From NCBI GenBank assembly GCA_030770425.1, contig JASJFT010000042.1:62001-126000 (forward strand): DNA of 64,000 nucleotides, in the 5' to 3' direction. Numbering within the stretch: position 1 is the stretch's first letter; each line of letters starts with the position of its first letter. The notes under the pieces are model-generated. The model searched no databases and was not told the origin of the DNA. It saw only the letters and a list, made by a program, of their open reading frames with translations. This document shows, piece after piece, positions 11,389-22,731 of the stretch. The position numbers were made by a program, and so were the translations under genes. This stretch comes from Darksidea phi (taxonomy: Eukaryota > Ascomycota > Dothideomycetes > Pleosporales > Lentitheciaceae).

Positions 11389-13378
11389 CTACGTAGCCGC
11401 AACCTTGGAATTCTGCGCCTCGTTGGCCCTCGCCTCAATCGCGTCCAGATCCGGGCCCTTGTACGAACGCATCCCGACCGTGAACCAAGCCGCGCAGCAT
11501 ATCACCGCCGCTGAGGCGGCAACGACCCAGTTGTAGTTGAAGGTGGTGGCGGTCCAGGCCTTTGTCGTCGGGAACGAGAGTATGACGACCATGTAGGTGC
11601 TGGAGGCGAGGGCCCATGCGTGGATGGGCAGGCTTAGCTTGCCCGTATAGAAAGCGCCGGGGACGAAGCGCGTGCCGGCCACGAGCCGCAGCGAGATGGG
11701 CACCATGTAGGTGATGAAAAGGGCGATGACGGCGAGCGAGTAGATGATTTTGCTGGCTTGCTCGGAGAGGCCGAGGAGCAGGATGAGCAGAGTGCCCGTG
11801 GTGGCAAGGCCGATGGCGGCGAGCGGCATGTTGGTCTTCTTGTGCACCGTGGCGAAGATGTGCGAGGCGGGGAAGCCGCCGTCGCGGGCGAAGGCGGCCA
11901 TTTGGCTCGAGAAGGTGAAGAGGAGCGAGGAGCCGCCGAAGGTGACGACGATAACGCCGACGAGAAGGAAGGCGCCCAATTTTTCCGCGCCCCAGTGTGT
12001 CATCAATTGCGTGTAGAGCGGGTAGCCCCTACAGCGGTTAGTCTAGTGGGAGACTTGTGGGAGGGGGTACGGGGAGTTGACTTACGTCTCGTCTGCTATA
12101 GCGGCCGAGAGGTCGTCGAGGCAGAAAGCAATGATGATGACAGTCACGAGACCCATGCCCGCCGACGAGAGGTACGAGACCATGATGGCCTTTGGCACCC
12201 TGCGTGGCGCATCGAGCGTTTCCTCCGCGACGAAGGCCGGGTACGGCCACCCCGTAACGGTCCAGACGGCCGCGAACCAAGAAATCGGGACCGCGACGCC
12301 ATCTTCCCAGTCAGAGGAGTTGGTGTACTGGCCGAAGACGAGCGATGCGTCAGCGAAGGGGAGGCCCTGCGCAGCATGTGTTGCAAGCAGGCTGATGACG
12401 AAAACGACGAACATGGCGAGGACGACAAAGGCTGCAGGTACCGTCAGTCAAGTCTCACAAAGGCACTCTCGGGCGAGGAAAAGGGGACATACCGCAAGCA
12501 AAGAAGACACTCCCAATCTTCTCCGTTCCCATTAGCGTCAACGACGCCCACAGGAGCGTGAAGCCAAACGCGATGCCCATGGTCTGCGCATTGGTGGCGG
12601 CCCACCCGGGCTTCAGCATGCCGATGGCGACGCCCAACGCGGACGCGACGGCCCAGGCGAAACTCGCCATGGTGGTGAAGCCCGAGAGCATGTTGAACCA
12701 CCCGAAGGTGAAGGAAAGGGGCCGCGAGAGCGTGCGCGGAGCCAATGCGGCGGTCCACCAGTAGAAGGCGCCATTGATGGGCATTGATGATGTGAGCTCT
12801 GAGATGGCGATGGCTTGCGGGAAAAGGATGACTGCGGGAATGAACCAGCCCCTACTCTGGTGAGAAAGCGTTCATCCGGCAGGACATGGACAATGTGACG
12901 CTCCAGCTTACCACGTGAGTCCCCAGTATCCTCCATAGATGACGGGGTACGCGCCGACAATGAGAATGGCCGTGAGAGGCGAGGAGAAGGCGAGTACCAG
13001 CGATACATTGACGACAGTTTTGAAGACGCGGCGATAGACTTGCTCGTAGCCCAGCTCTTCGACGGTGCCGTAGACGGGTTCCTCTGTGCCGGCAGTCGAG
13101 CCGCCATCGACGTCGATCGCAGGTTTACCTATAGCTTCTCCTGGGGAATCTCAAGGAGCGCCCGGGTACGAATGCTAAAGATAAGAGGTATTGCAGGCCT
13201 AGGGAACCCTGACACAAAAGGAGAGGGGTGCCAAACAAAATGTCCCGCAAAGGACCTAAAGAGTCTCAATCTGGGGAACACACATGAGGATATATACAAG
13301 ATGGAAGCAAAAGCATACCATGCCCTTCCAAGATAGAAGGTTTCACATTGCGACGCTACGTGGAATGGCGTTGTCCAT
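11389..13378 (-). CDS. Amino-acid/GABA-type permease (APC superfamily)
   Basis: The exons read in order: GYEQVYRRVFKTVVNVSL (ending 12,911), GWFIPAVILFPQAIAISE (to about 12,492), AFVVLAMFVVFVISLLA (to about 12,087), then the C-terminal exon ending at 11,389. Alternating hydrophobic segments give about 12 TM helices. ELTSSMPINGAFYWW and TGWPYPAFVAEETLDAPR are hallmark eukaryotic APC/UGA4-choline permease motifs. The first exon is uncertain: no in-frame Met lies in the GYEQVY exon. An ATG at 13,378 spliced (weak GTAGCG donor) to a CCCCAG acceptor near 13,155 restores frame and is my best guess. Plasma-membrane uptake of an amino acid, GABA or amine is expected. Its promoter carries the cluster motif. 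Confidence 0.88.
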
Positions 13379-13599
13379 AGCAAGGCCTCCGTCTGGTCGT
13401 TCTCGACTAAGGTGGTACGTGCGCCCGTCTATCGTAGCGTCTTTGGAATGGCGTATCGGGCGAGCAACAATGCGGGGTACGAAACTGCCCGGCGGACCTT
13501 TTCCTAGCCCGTTAGGTCGCGTGTAGATAGAGATGGTTAACGTGGGGCGGATAAAGGCGCGACTGCGGCTTTGGCTCACTGCCAAACTTGATAATGACA
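13379..13599. promoter_or_regulatory. Permease promoter with cluster motif
   Basis: On the minus strand this contains GGTCCGCCGGGCA (13,498 to 13,486), identical over 12 bases to the site at 7,817 in the TF1/TF2 promoter. It lies about 110 bp upstream of the proposed permease start. Nothing else was recognised. Confidence 0.5.
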
Positions 13600-13825
13600 A
13601 CCCATTCCAACACTAGCGTCATCTTACCGCCAGTACAGGTTAGTCGAACTACATGGGTCCCCAAATACAAGCGTAAGGTAGAATATAGTCCTATAGCCGC
13701 TGCTAGTAATCATACGCTGACTTTAATACCTTCTGGCGCCGTCGACGAGCTCGAGGCTTTCGTAAAATAACTAGAGTAGCGAGTTATAGCTATAGCTAAC
13801 TTTATAAAGAAATACTAAAAAATAG
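13600..13825. repeat. AT-rich repeat relic at the PKS-fragment break
   Basis: Base composition changes sharply to TA-rich sequence with many stops on both strands (e.g. tatagctatagc near 13,786). It abuts the point at about 13,825 where the PKS acyltransferase homology stops abruptly. It looks like a mutated transposon fragment, but no family could be named. Confidence 0.35.
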
Positions 13826-15040
13826 TACGTCACATCAACTCCAAGACGCCGTATGAAGACTTCCGGTTCTTGTCCCCGGATAGAATCCATCACCCACTCA
13901 AGTTCATCCTCATCTCCAGATAAAATGACGCTGGAAGGACTGTCCTCGCAGGCGATAGTGATATTCTTACCGATCAGAAACCGAGAAACTGAGTCTTTGC
14001 CGAGACCGACTGCTGCCATTGCGCCGCGAGTTTTGCTCTTGTACTAGCAACATCGCGATAGTATGCAATTGTGATGGCTTCACGTATCGAAATTCCACCA
14101 CATGCATGTGTCGCTGCAATCTCACCGCTCGAGTGCCCAATGACAGCACCTAGCGAGACCCCCATTCGCGTGCAAACATTCACCAATGCAATTTGGACTG
14201 CAGTACAGAGCGGCTGAGAGTAATCAGCGCAATGCATCATACTGGTATCTGCACATCTCTGAAGTTCATCTGAATCGTGTCAGTAAAGTTCCATTCAACA
14301 AAGGACAGTGTGACTGACGTTCAATGCGCCATGGCGGAGCATGTGGCAAATGTTGCAGAACATCATCCATCATCCGCAAGTCTCGCCGAAACTCAGCATC
14401 CGAATGGATTAATTTTTTAGCCATACCGGGCCACTGTGCACCCTGCCCGCTGAACACCATGAGAATCGGGTGCCGACTTGATGGCCTCTTCGCGATGTTC
14501 GATACAGTAAACGATATCGAGCCAGGCGTTGCAATTGCGAATGCTCGGAACGAAAGCTTCTCCCGGCGACACGCTAGTGTGTATGAAAGATCATTGAGTC
14601 GATCAGGGTACTTTCCGATATACTTCTGATACGCTGTTATATGATTCTTGAGCGCTGCGTGTGTACCCGCCGAGAACAGAAGGAGTCTCGAACCTGGGGT
14701 ACCAGTATCTGAAAATGCGGATTCACGCCCAGTCCAGCTTTCGATAATAGCATGAACGTTGCTGCCCCCGATCCCGTACGAGTTGATGCTGATGCGCTTT
14801 GCCTGCTCGGAGGGCAATGGTTTAGCTTTAAGTGGAATGTCGAGGCCTTCACCGAGAAGTGGAACTGGCTAAGATGAGCATAATGTCAACTAAGGCTATG
14901 TATGTAGCCGCTTACTCTTAGGATTGGGAGTTTCGAGCTTGATCTGCGGTGGAATCATGCCCTGCTCTAGGATGAGAACCGCTTTGATCAAACTCGTGAG
15001 ACCTGAAGCACCCTCTGAGTGCCTAATATTCGGCTTCACC
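13826..15040 (-). pseudogene. Truncated polyketide synthase fragment (KS C-terminus + AT N-terminus)
   Basis: Read leftwards from 15,040: a ketosynthase end ([13 protein letters not shown], equivalent to the usual KPNIGH..GAAG), an intron near 14,930-14,872, then the linker INSYGIGGSNVHAI and the acyltransferase start (VFSGQGAQWPGMAKKL). The AT serine motif GHSSGEIAA lies near 14,130. A one-base shift near 14,020-14,040 separates GHSSGEIAA from the following AT block MAAVGLGKDS, and homology ends at about 13,825. The rest of the KS and all reducing, ACP and release domains are missing. The fragment cannot make a working synthase. It is a relic of a secondary-metabolite gene, placed head-to-head with an oxidoreductase fragment. 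Confidence 0.75.
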
Positions 15041-15189
15041 TAGCGATACATGTTAGCAACAAAATAAGAAAGACAAGCGGTGTATCCTCCTGATCCCAGA
15101 GTTATCCCCCTCTTTCCGAAGATATTTGCAACTACTGTCGCTTCGATAGGATGTAATCCGGGATTTTAGGACCGATGATCTGACAGTCA

Positions 15190-15515
15190 TACCGTACCGA
15201 GCGGAGTTCATCTACGGAGCGAATCTTTACTACTTCCGACAAAGCGCATACTCTACCGCTGACTGGCTGATGGACCAACTTTACATAAAGCCCCGATCGT
15301 CGAAAATTTTATTGCGTGTTGAAGCCATCAGGCTTAGACTTGACGAGAAAGAAAAGGTTGTAGGGCTAGACGTCACAGATAGCATAGGAGCTCCTAAGAC
15401 TATCTCCTTTGACAATTCTAAGGTCATCATCTGTGCCGGGACCGTCAACACAGGGTCAATTGCTCTGCGAAGCGAAAAGGAGACGGATCCATCTTTCAAA
15501 GACGACCACCCTTAA
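15190..15515 (+). pseudogene. FAD/GMC-type oxidoreductase fragment
   Basis: About 108 residues are open. The core, LLRVEAIRLRLDEKEKVVGL followed by KVIICAGTVNTGSIALRS, matches the substrate-side strand and the conserved AGT(V/L)N motif of GMC-type flavoenzymes. The N-terminal FAD-binding fold and the C-terminal His motif are absent, and the frame stops at 15,515. It starts about 150 bp from the PKS fragment and probably came from the same decayed metabolite cluster. Family call is moderately sure. Confidence 0.55.
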
Positions 15516-16285
15516 CAGAACTGTCACGCTGCAGATATCTCGCGACTCGCCAGAGCAGAGACATGACCAATCATGAACCTGAAACTTTCGCTTTTTGAAA
15601 ACTTTTCATGCACAGCTCAACTATTTCAGGACTAATAAGAGACATCTCTCTTATATAACCAGTGCTTGTAGTGCCAAAAGAAAGCACCTCGCTGCCAACT
15701 CACTCTCCCTCTCACTCTCGCTCCCGATCTCGCAGTTTGATGGACTTCGCGATGCCAACATCCAAGACAAATGCACGTCTAGAATGATGACCATTCGAAC
15801 CAACGGAGTATAGCAAAGAAAAATTGTGACCATAGAACCCAATTCATCCACGTTTCACGTTCTCTTATGTAAGACGGTCTTTTCTCCTGCGTCGGCAACC
15901 CCGTGAGCGTTGTGCTGCGCATTGAGGCACAGCACAACATCCTGGTGGTTACTCTACTCATAAATGTGGGCGGAAGGACATCGCGGACTTGGTGATAGAT
16001 GGATAGGGCTGAAACAACATGTGATAGAGCTCAAGACGAGAGTTTCCGCGATCGAGCTCACAGATACAGAACCCACAACGCATCATCGCCGTTAGCAGTC
16101 GCGAATCTGCCTAGTCACTATATAATGAAGAAGGCTCTAGGTCGTCAGCAAAGTAGAATGTTTCCAACTCTAAGTATCAAATATGTTGCTTCTATTTTAT
16201 ATTGTGTTGGATATGTATTCGCAAACGAGCTGAGCTGATTGCTTCTATAACAGACAGTATCTATCTCCCTCCACACACAGCTCTC
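15516..16285. other. Non-coding stretch
   Basis: The 770 bp contain a TC-rich tract near 15,700-15,735 and short frames without recognisable domains. I see no gene here. Confidence 0.4.
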
Positions 16286-18427
16286 TCATTGACAACGCCA
16301 CTCGTACCCATTATCATACCCATTATCATTCCTGTCGCAAACCCCGCGAACCGTCCACCGCCCATACCGAAGACTTATGGTAACCACTGCGCCAATGACC
16401 CACACTACAAAAATGATAAGCGCCCTACTTCTATGCGTTGTCCCGATTACAAGCGCAAAGACCACTCCGGCAAGCATAAATATTCCCCATACTAGCGCAG
16501 CATGGTAGTCCTTCATCCAAACCGTAGAAGGCACCAGTGCAACGACGACTATAGCCAACGCCCACCACTTCTCTCTCTTCACCCACCTCCATAATCCCCT
16601 CCGCAAACTAAATCTCCCTTCAAGCCCCGCAGCCGGCGCCGCATAACTAACATGCCCACCATTCAGCTCTTTCCTAATGCAGTGTCGGAGCTGTGACTCG
16701 CTCAGTTCATTTAAATCCTCTTTCGAGAATTCTTTGTGGATAGCGTCGACGAGCTGGATAGCAGCTTTGAGCTCGCCTGCGATACGGGTATGTCCGCGTT
16801 CGTATTGGGTTAGATGGGCTTTAAGCCATAGGGCGTAGGTTCCCAGGGTCCAGATAAGGAGGAGCAGAAGCATAATGCAGAGTTGGATATAGGAGAAACC
16901 CCAGCGGTAGGTCTACATACAGGTTAGGATGTGTGTGAGAGGACGAGGAGGAAGGGGGGGTGACTGACTCCTGATGGTTCACACTGCCCGTGGGCTTCAA
17001 TCCACGAGACGTTGTAGACAGTAGACGTCTTGTTTGACGCTACCCATTTCGCCAATGATTTCGGATACCTAATCTCCGAGTCTCTATCACTACTGCTAGT
17101 GGCAAACCTTAACGAGTTTGTGAAATAATTAGTTGAAATATTAAGGGGCGGGTCTAGGTTGTCGTGGCCTTGGAAGGTAGTCTTATTGCTGTCCACCATA
17201 TCTGTTATGCTGGTTAGGACTATAGACTGTTGTCACGGAAGAAAGAGGAAGAGAAACCTTAATGGGACTGCGGCTTAAGAAGATTTTAAGAATACGAAGG
17301 ACTCACATATCCACGTGTCGTGTACTAATTCACAACCGGCTCTGCGGTCCTGGTAGCAATAGCGGAAGCATACACCCATGTAAGGGTCGATGTCAAATGT
17401 GGGCTGACCTAGACACGACGTCAACTAAAATGGATAGACGAGCGACTCCTTAACACTAACATTCACCTGTATTCTCTAGGATAACGGGATAATCCTTTGT
17501 AAGATTGACCCTGTCCCCATCATGAATGACCCAAAGGACCGGCGAGAATTTCCGAAACGAGATGAAATTCTCATCCACATCTTGGACATAGGCTTCGACA
17601 TTTTGCTGGTACCCTGTCATCGCACTAGTGAAAGTTGGAAACGCCGTCATGAATGCGATGCTGAGGATCATAAAGAGCAGTGCTAGCTTAGAGGCAAGAC
17701 CGCGTCTAAGGAATGGCTCGCGCAGTAGGCGGTATAAAGATGTCCAGTGCGGTTCCTTGTGCATAAAGGTCGTCCAGAAGGTGTCGTATGTTATAGGTAC
17801 AGTTTCCATGGTCACGGTAACGTAGCTAGTGAAGGACTTCCAGGCGAAATAGACTAGGACTCCCTGTCCCATGCGACCAAGTACCTTAACAATAAGCATA
17901 TTAGCTTCTAATTTTCCAAATGGGGTAACGAACTAGTAGGTGCTTACAACATCCCAAACAACATCAATTGCCTTCGCGGCCGTAAACGAGAGTTTTCCAA
18001 ATCCAAGCGTAACGTCGAAGAACCCTGTAAAAGCCCACGCACTGTAGCCTCCTAGGTGCAAACTAAAAGAGCTACCGGCGATGCAAGGCGACATATTCGA
18101 GGAGCCATATTCATCCAGAGAGTGTGTGGCAATAAAAGAAGATGTGATTAAAGCTGCGGGAAGAGCTAAGATCCAGAGGAAAATCAGGAGCCAGCCTCCA
18201 AGTCGTAGCCATCTCGTCCTCTTAAAGTCGCTTTTCGCATCGTGCCAGAATGGGGTTAGGTATTGGTAGTATTGGTAGTATTGTGATATTGACGGCGCGA
18301 AGTGTTCTTCTACGTCAAGTTGAAGCTGCTCGGATGGTTTGGAGTCATGCCCTGGTTGGATGTTTGCGTACATTGGGGACCGGCTTAGTAGTGTGTAGTC
18401 CGGGGCTTGGGACGAAGTTCTATCCAT
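16286..18427 (-). CDS. Fungal multipass membrane protein, unknown function
   Basis: At least five exons were followed. They are 18,427-17,948 (GGWLLIFLWILALPAALITS; ends VVWDV), 17,884 to about 17,475 (VLGRMGQGVLVYFAWKSF), a short exon around 17,410-17,306, one around 17,199-16,970, and about 16,918-16,286 (TYRWGFSYIQLCIMLLLLLI). The joins checked keep frame, so the gene appears intact. There are about six TM helices, a soluble middle with N-glycosylation sites (NKTT, NIST, NKTS, NVS), and a C-terminal pair of helices. I recognise the VVWDV..GRGGQ-like signature of a large Pezizomycotina family of unnamed membrane proteins; function is unknown. It lies within decayed sequence between two pseudogenes. 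Confidence 0.7.
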
Positions 18428-18703
18428 TTGCTGTAGCTCTTTCTAATCTAGTATGCACCAAAACAAGACACCAGAGATGAGGTTTCTGCTGTGGCGATGT
18501 AATAGAGCTATAAGCGCCGCTCAAGGACTTATGTAAAGAGTAATCGATTAGAGACGCCTATACCAAGGCCGTCTAGTGAGTTTTAAGGAATGGAATCGGT
18601 TGGTAGACCGGTTCGATACGACAATCCACGAACTGGAAATACCTTGGATGACGGAGGAATCGCTGGGCATTATAAAGAACTTTTGGCCCCCAATAAAGCT
18701 CTT

Positions 18704-18941
18704 ATGGGGCGGAAATGTCAGGAAATAAGCGCCTAGGTAGCTGTGCGGTTCTAAAGCTAATACCAACCAAAATATGTCAACTTTACGCCTAAAAATACGC
18801 CTAAATCACAATAATTATGACACAATTTTTGCTTCCTAATGCTAGAAATATACAAGAAAAAGCATTGCATACAAAATTAGGTAGTGTTGGCATCTCGGGC
18901 CATGAATGCGTATTTCCCGACATTTCCGCCCCATGAGAGAC
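18704..18941. repeat. Imperfect inverted repeat, possible small non-autonomous transposon
   Basis: The arm at about 18,704-18,735 (TTATGGGGCGGAAATGTC) recurs inverted at about 18,908-18,941, with about 26 of 29 matches over the best part. The spacer is about 175 bp and AT-rich. Target duplications were not clear. Confidence 0.45.
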
Positions 18942-19157
18942 GAGTTAGGTGTAATCTCTGTCCGGGGACTCCCCTTTCGGGTTTAGTGCGGTCCCTCGCT
19001 TATCCATATTGGGCATCGCTCCTCGCCCTGATTGGACTGCACCACATTTCTCGCGCGAGTGTTAATCTCAAACATCCGGGCCAACGGCAGTGCTTGACCT
19101 GGTTGTACCATGGACCTTGCTGGACACGAGGTGCTGAGGAGCTTTTCGCCGGGGTAG

Positions 19158-20740
19158 TCAGGCGACCAGTTGGAAGTTTAGGCAGCCAGGAAGGACAAGC
19201 GACGGCAACGATGTGGCCGATGCGGCGTGGACCTGTCCGAAAAGGAAACACTTGACCTGGCCGTTGGCCTGGTATGCTCGCGCGAGCTCGTGCTGCGACG
19301 CTAGTCGATCGGGATGGTCTTCTGCGAGCACTTCTGGTTGTATCGCGCTCACGCGTTCCAGCAGCCCGACCGCCTCCTTAACTTGTCCGTTGCCTGGTAT
19401 GCCATGGCGAGTACGTGCTGTCAGAGCAGCCGATCCGAATCGCTCTTATCCAGCCTTTTCTTCTGCTCGTATAACTCCTTAAGCTACCTTACTACCTCCC
19501 GGATCCTCCCGTCGGCCCGCAGACATCATCCTACTAAAAGATATAGTTCCGACCTCTCTTCTACTAAAGAGCCTTGCTCGTCCTCAAGCAGCCGTAGTAC
19601 GTATGGTAGATACGCCCTCTACGCTATCTAGTTCGCATAGTCGTCTAACGGGAATACATTAGCTATATACCTAATACCCTTCTCGGCCACCCCTCTTATA
19701 TCGCCGTACTACCTAACCTAGATCCAAGTCACTAGATATACTAGTAGATGGACGTTATAATTCTCTTCGTCCCCTCGTCTTATTAGGAAAGAGTACCCGC
19801 GAAGTATACTAATTACCTCCTCTATCTATACTTCCGACGATATACTTAGTAGGATAGAGCGTAGAGTAGCTTTCTACTTAATAGATAATATAAATAGTAG
19901 AAGGTCTACTACGATCGTATCGCGTGTACGGATGGAGTTAAACGATACTACCTACGTTGTCGCTACTATATTAGCTAAGCCTCGATATCGCGTATTATCG
20001 CGGAACTCCTAGCTTATAAGCTCGATAAGGTCCTACTCTATACTCCGTAGTAGCTGTAGGTACTTACCAATTAATATACTAGTTCTATTAAGGTAGGCCG
20101 CTACCTATACGATCACCAGAGGTAGATACGTTAACTTATTAAGTAATATCTCCTTATATACCTTATCGCGGAGAAGGACCTACCTTATTAGCGAGCTCTC
20201 TAGGAAAGTACCTACGACTTCTTAATTTATCGGTCCAAGCTCTAGTACGTCGCTACGAGTTAGCGAGACTACTACCTCCACTATACGTATAGTCAATAGA
20301 GTTACACCCTCCTTACTCTATAGTAGGTAGTTAATAATACCCGTCGCTTATCCTATCACGAAGATAATATCTGGATCGTCAGCATTATCAGCCACCAACA
20401 GCCACTTCCCCGCCTGCGCCGTCTCCAGATTCTGCTTAAACTGCTCTTTTATATCATCCTCGCCATCGGCCGCCTAAGACATGCCGACCCGTCGTAACAA
20501 CTCAGAGCACGCCTGCTCAAAACTCTCTATACTTAGCGCAGGCACCTAGAAGATAGAGAACTTAGGCCAGCTCTCCTTTACCGTGTACGCGAACTGCAGC
20601 GCGACTTACGTCTTGCCCGTCCTACCAAGCCCGACGATTGACATCTTGTAGCATGCCTTATTAACTATAAGCCTCTGCACTAGCACATCGAGCTTAGTCT
20701 TGCGCCCGACAAAGGACAGGTTTGGGAAGAACGGAATTGA
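19158..20740 (-). pseudogene. NB-ARC/TPR (NLR-like) STAND ATPase pseudogene with RIP-like mutations
   Basis: Reading leftwards: NLSFVGRKTKLDVLVQRL, P-loop GLGRTGKT, then FAYTVKESWPKFSIF, and a Walker-B-like WLLVADNADDPD near 20,390. At the far end, kinesin-light-chain-type TPR sequence (EDHPDRLASQHELARAYQAN) lies near 19,300, with a decayed second repeat near 19,420. This is the fungal NLR layout NB-ARC plus TPR. The frame is broken by stops, including TAA at 20,606-20,608 just after the P-loop (expected Gln) and TAG at 20,546-20,548 (expected Trp). Both fit C-to-T/G-to-A change, and 19,600-20,340 is strongly TA-enriched, as expected for RIP. It is non-functional. Confidence 0.8.
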
Positions 20741-21051
20741 GTAGATTGCTCGTTCACTTATCCTATCTGCCCTTTGGCGTGGTGCTGTAAATGGTATTCT
20801 GGATACAGTATACAGTATACAAGTTTTTGTTTCCACGCTAGCGCTACCTAGGTATTCAACATACGTTCGCTAGACCCTCGCATTCTCGTATCTACGTCTC
20901 AACGTGCGGAATAGTCCACAGCTTGTAGATGCCCATAGTCAGGGAAACCTCCCCGCTCCACAACCTGCTTATTCGCTCGTTTTCTCTCTTTTATTACCCT
21001 AATTTTCGCAAATCAACTTTGTTCACAAGACCATAAAGGGACAGATGAGAC

Positions 21052-21327
21052 TCACTTCTTCCTTAGATCCCTGATTCGCGCCTCGAACGGCTCAATTTCT
21101 TCCCTCTCCCGCGCTTCATAGTAACTTCGAGGAGCTCGAGAATGTCTATTTTCCTTATTGAGTCGATCTTTGATCCCACCGATTTTCAACTGTAGATTAT
21201 CTATCTCATCTTCAAGATCTTTGTAGGTCTTGACGACCTCTTTATCGGGCAGCATGTGTGGAGGGACGTGAGGTCGGTGACGACGGTGGGCTGGAACACT
21301 CTGTTGCTTGGTCAGGCATTTGACCAT
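21052..21327 (-). CDS. Small coiled-coil protein, hypothetical
   Basis: A 91-aa open frame starts with ATG at 21,327. After a His/Pro/Arg-rich N-terminus it has a heptad-like charged region (KTYKDLEDEIDNLQLKIG) ending in REREEIEPFEARIRDLRKK. That composition is unlikely by chance in a non-coding frame, but I recognise no family, and the gene may have lost or hidden exons. It lies just upstream of the NLR pseudogene. Confidence 0.35.
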   Translation of the reverse strand: MVKCLTKQQSVPAHRRHRPHVPPHMLPDKEVVKTYKDLEDEIDNLQLKIGGIKDRLNKENRHSRAPRSYYEAREREEIEPFEARIRDLRKK

Positions 21328-22731
21328 GGACGCGATGGGAGAATTGATTTCTTTACCTGACCCTCCCTACCTCCAGTAGCTGTGAGTGTTGGTGCTACGT
21401 TCGGTGCTACGTTCGCGAATGCTTGAGGAAAAGGCGACGTGTATTCGTAGCGGCCTTATATATTATTTGGCTGGTGATACACTGCCGATTCATCTGCGTT
21501 GGCCTGGGGGAGACGATCATATGCTCTCGGATAGGTTCTGTAGGAACTACCATCGTTGTAGCTGTGTGCGTATGCGTTCTCTCTCTGGTCAGGAATATGT
21601 CCCGGAGCAACACCTTGATTGTACAGGGCGGTGTCAATCCCAATATTCTCATCAGGGACATAATATCTAACATTGGGCCTTTCATCGAGATACTCTTCTC
21701 ACTCTGATGGAGGCATAACGTCGACAAGTAACTGTAAGGATATAGAAGTTGGATTGAAATTAAACGTTGAGCAGATTAGGCACTCGTGAAAATCCAGTTT
21801 CTACTATTCCGCGCTAACAACCTTGTACCAGGCTGAGGCAGCAATGCGCATGACTTGCAACGTGGATCCAGTAACATCATCAATACCTTCACCGATGTGA
21901 CTTGATTGCATATTCCTCTGGTGTTGTGCATATGAAGCAGACGGCAAGGCAGAAACAGCTCCAGTTACACCAGTAATGACGTTGCTGTTGTCGACACAAG
22001 TATCAAGGCTGAATGTGGCGCACACATAGCGGGACTACCTAGAGACTCCGATAAGGCTTACTCAAGATAGTTCTCTCATAGTGACAGCGCTATTTTGACA
22101 GCCGCCAGCTTTCAGACAAATCGCCCAGACCGGTGGAAGTCCCCGCGCCAATGCATTCGCCGGCACCGCCATACCAACCATCGCAATATGGACCTCAGCA
22201 TGGGGTGGTGGAGATTGGGGGGAGGTTATAGGGGCCCGGAGAGGAATCAGTGGGCGCTGGATATGAATCAATGGGGGCAGCCGGTTTTTGAGGTTCCGAC
22301 GGAGCCGTACAGGAGGCGGTGAGGTACTTAATTATAGACGATAAGGGTGTCTCTACAGCGTCACTTCGCTCCCTGCAGGTAACGAGAGATATGAAATCAT
22401 GCTGGGGCAATGGGCTATGTTTAGATTGTGCTTCCTGGACACTTTTAAAGCGTACTGTGGGATGAGTAGCACTCCGTCGGATGGGCCGATTGACTGGTGT
22501 CGCAGGAACCGTACCTGGAGTAGAGTCCGCCCCGTTAGAGCATTTGCTATGCCCATAATATAAAACGTATGACCAGGCCAGATTTTCGTATGATGAGCAG
22601 AAACCACGGTTACTTGCGGCTACAAAATTCTGAAATAGCCTAGCCACGAAGAGGGTATCATAGGTCTATGTCTGTCGCTTTCAGGTATCTCCACCTGCAT
22701 CTACATCTCCAGGTCTTGAGATGAAGCTCCC
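21328..22731. other. Region without a confident gene
   Basis: Several minus-strand frames of 60-150 codons occur (one at 22,195-22,647 and one at 21,804-22,025), but none shows a domain and I could not join them by in-frame splices. A short secreted-type protein cannot be excluded. Confidence 0.3.

Noticed and set aside
13800..13870. Plus-strand NSKTPYEDF resembling a copia-type integrase motif
   Set aside because: It is antisense to clear PKS acyltransferase sequence and surrounded by stops.
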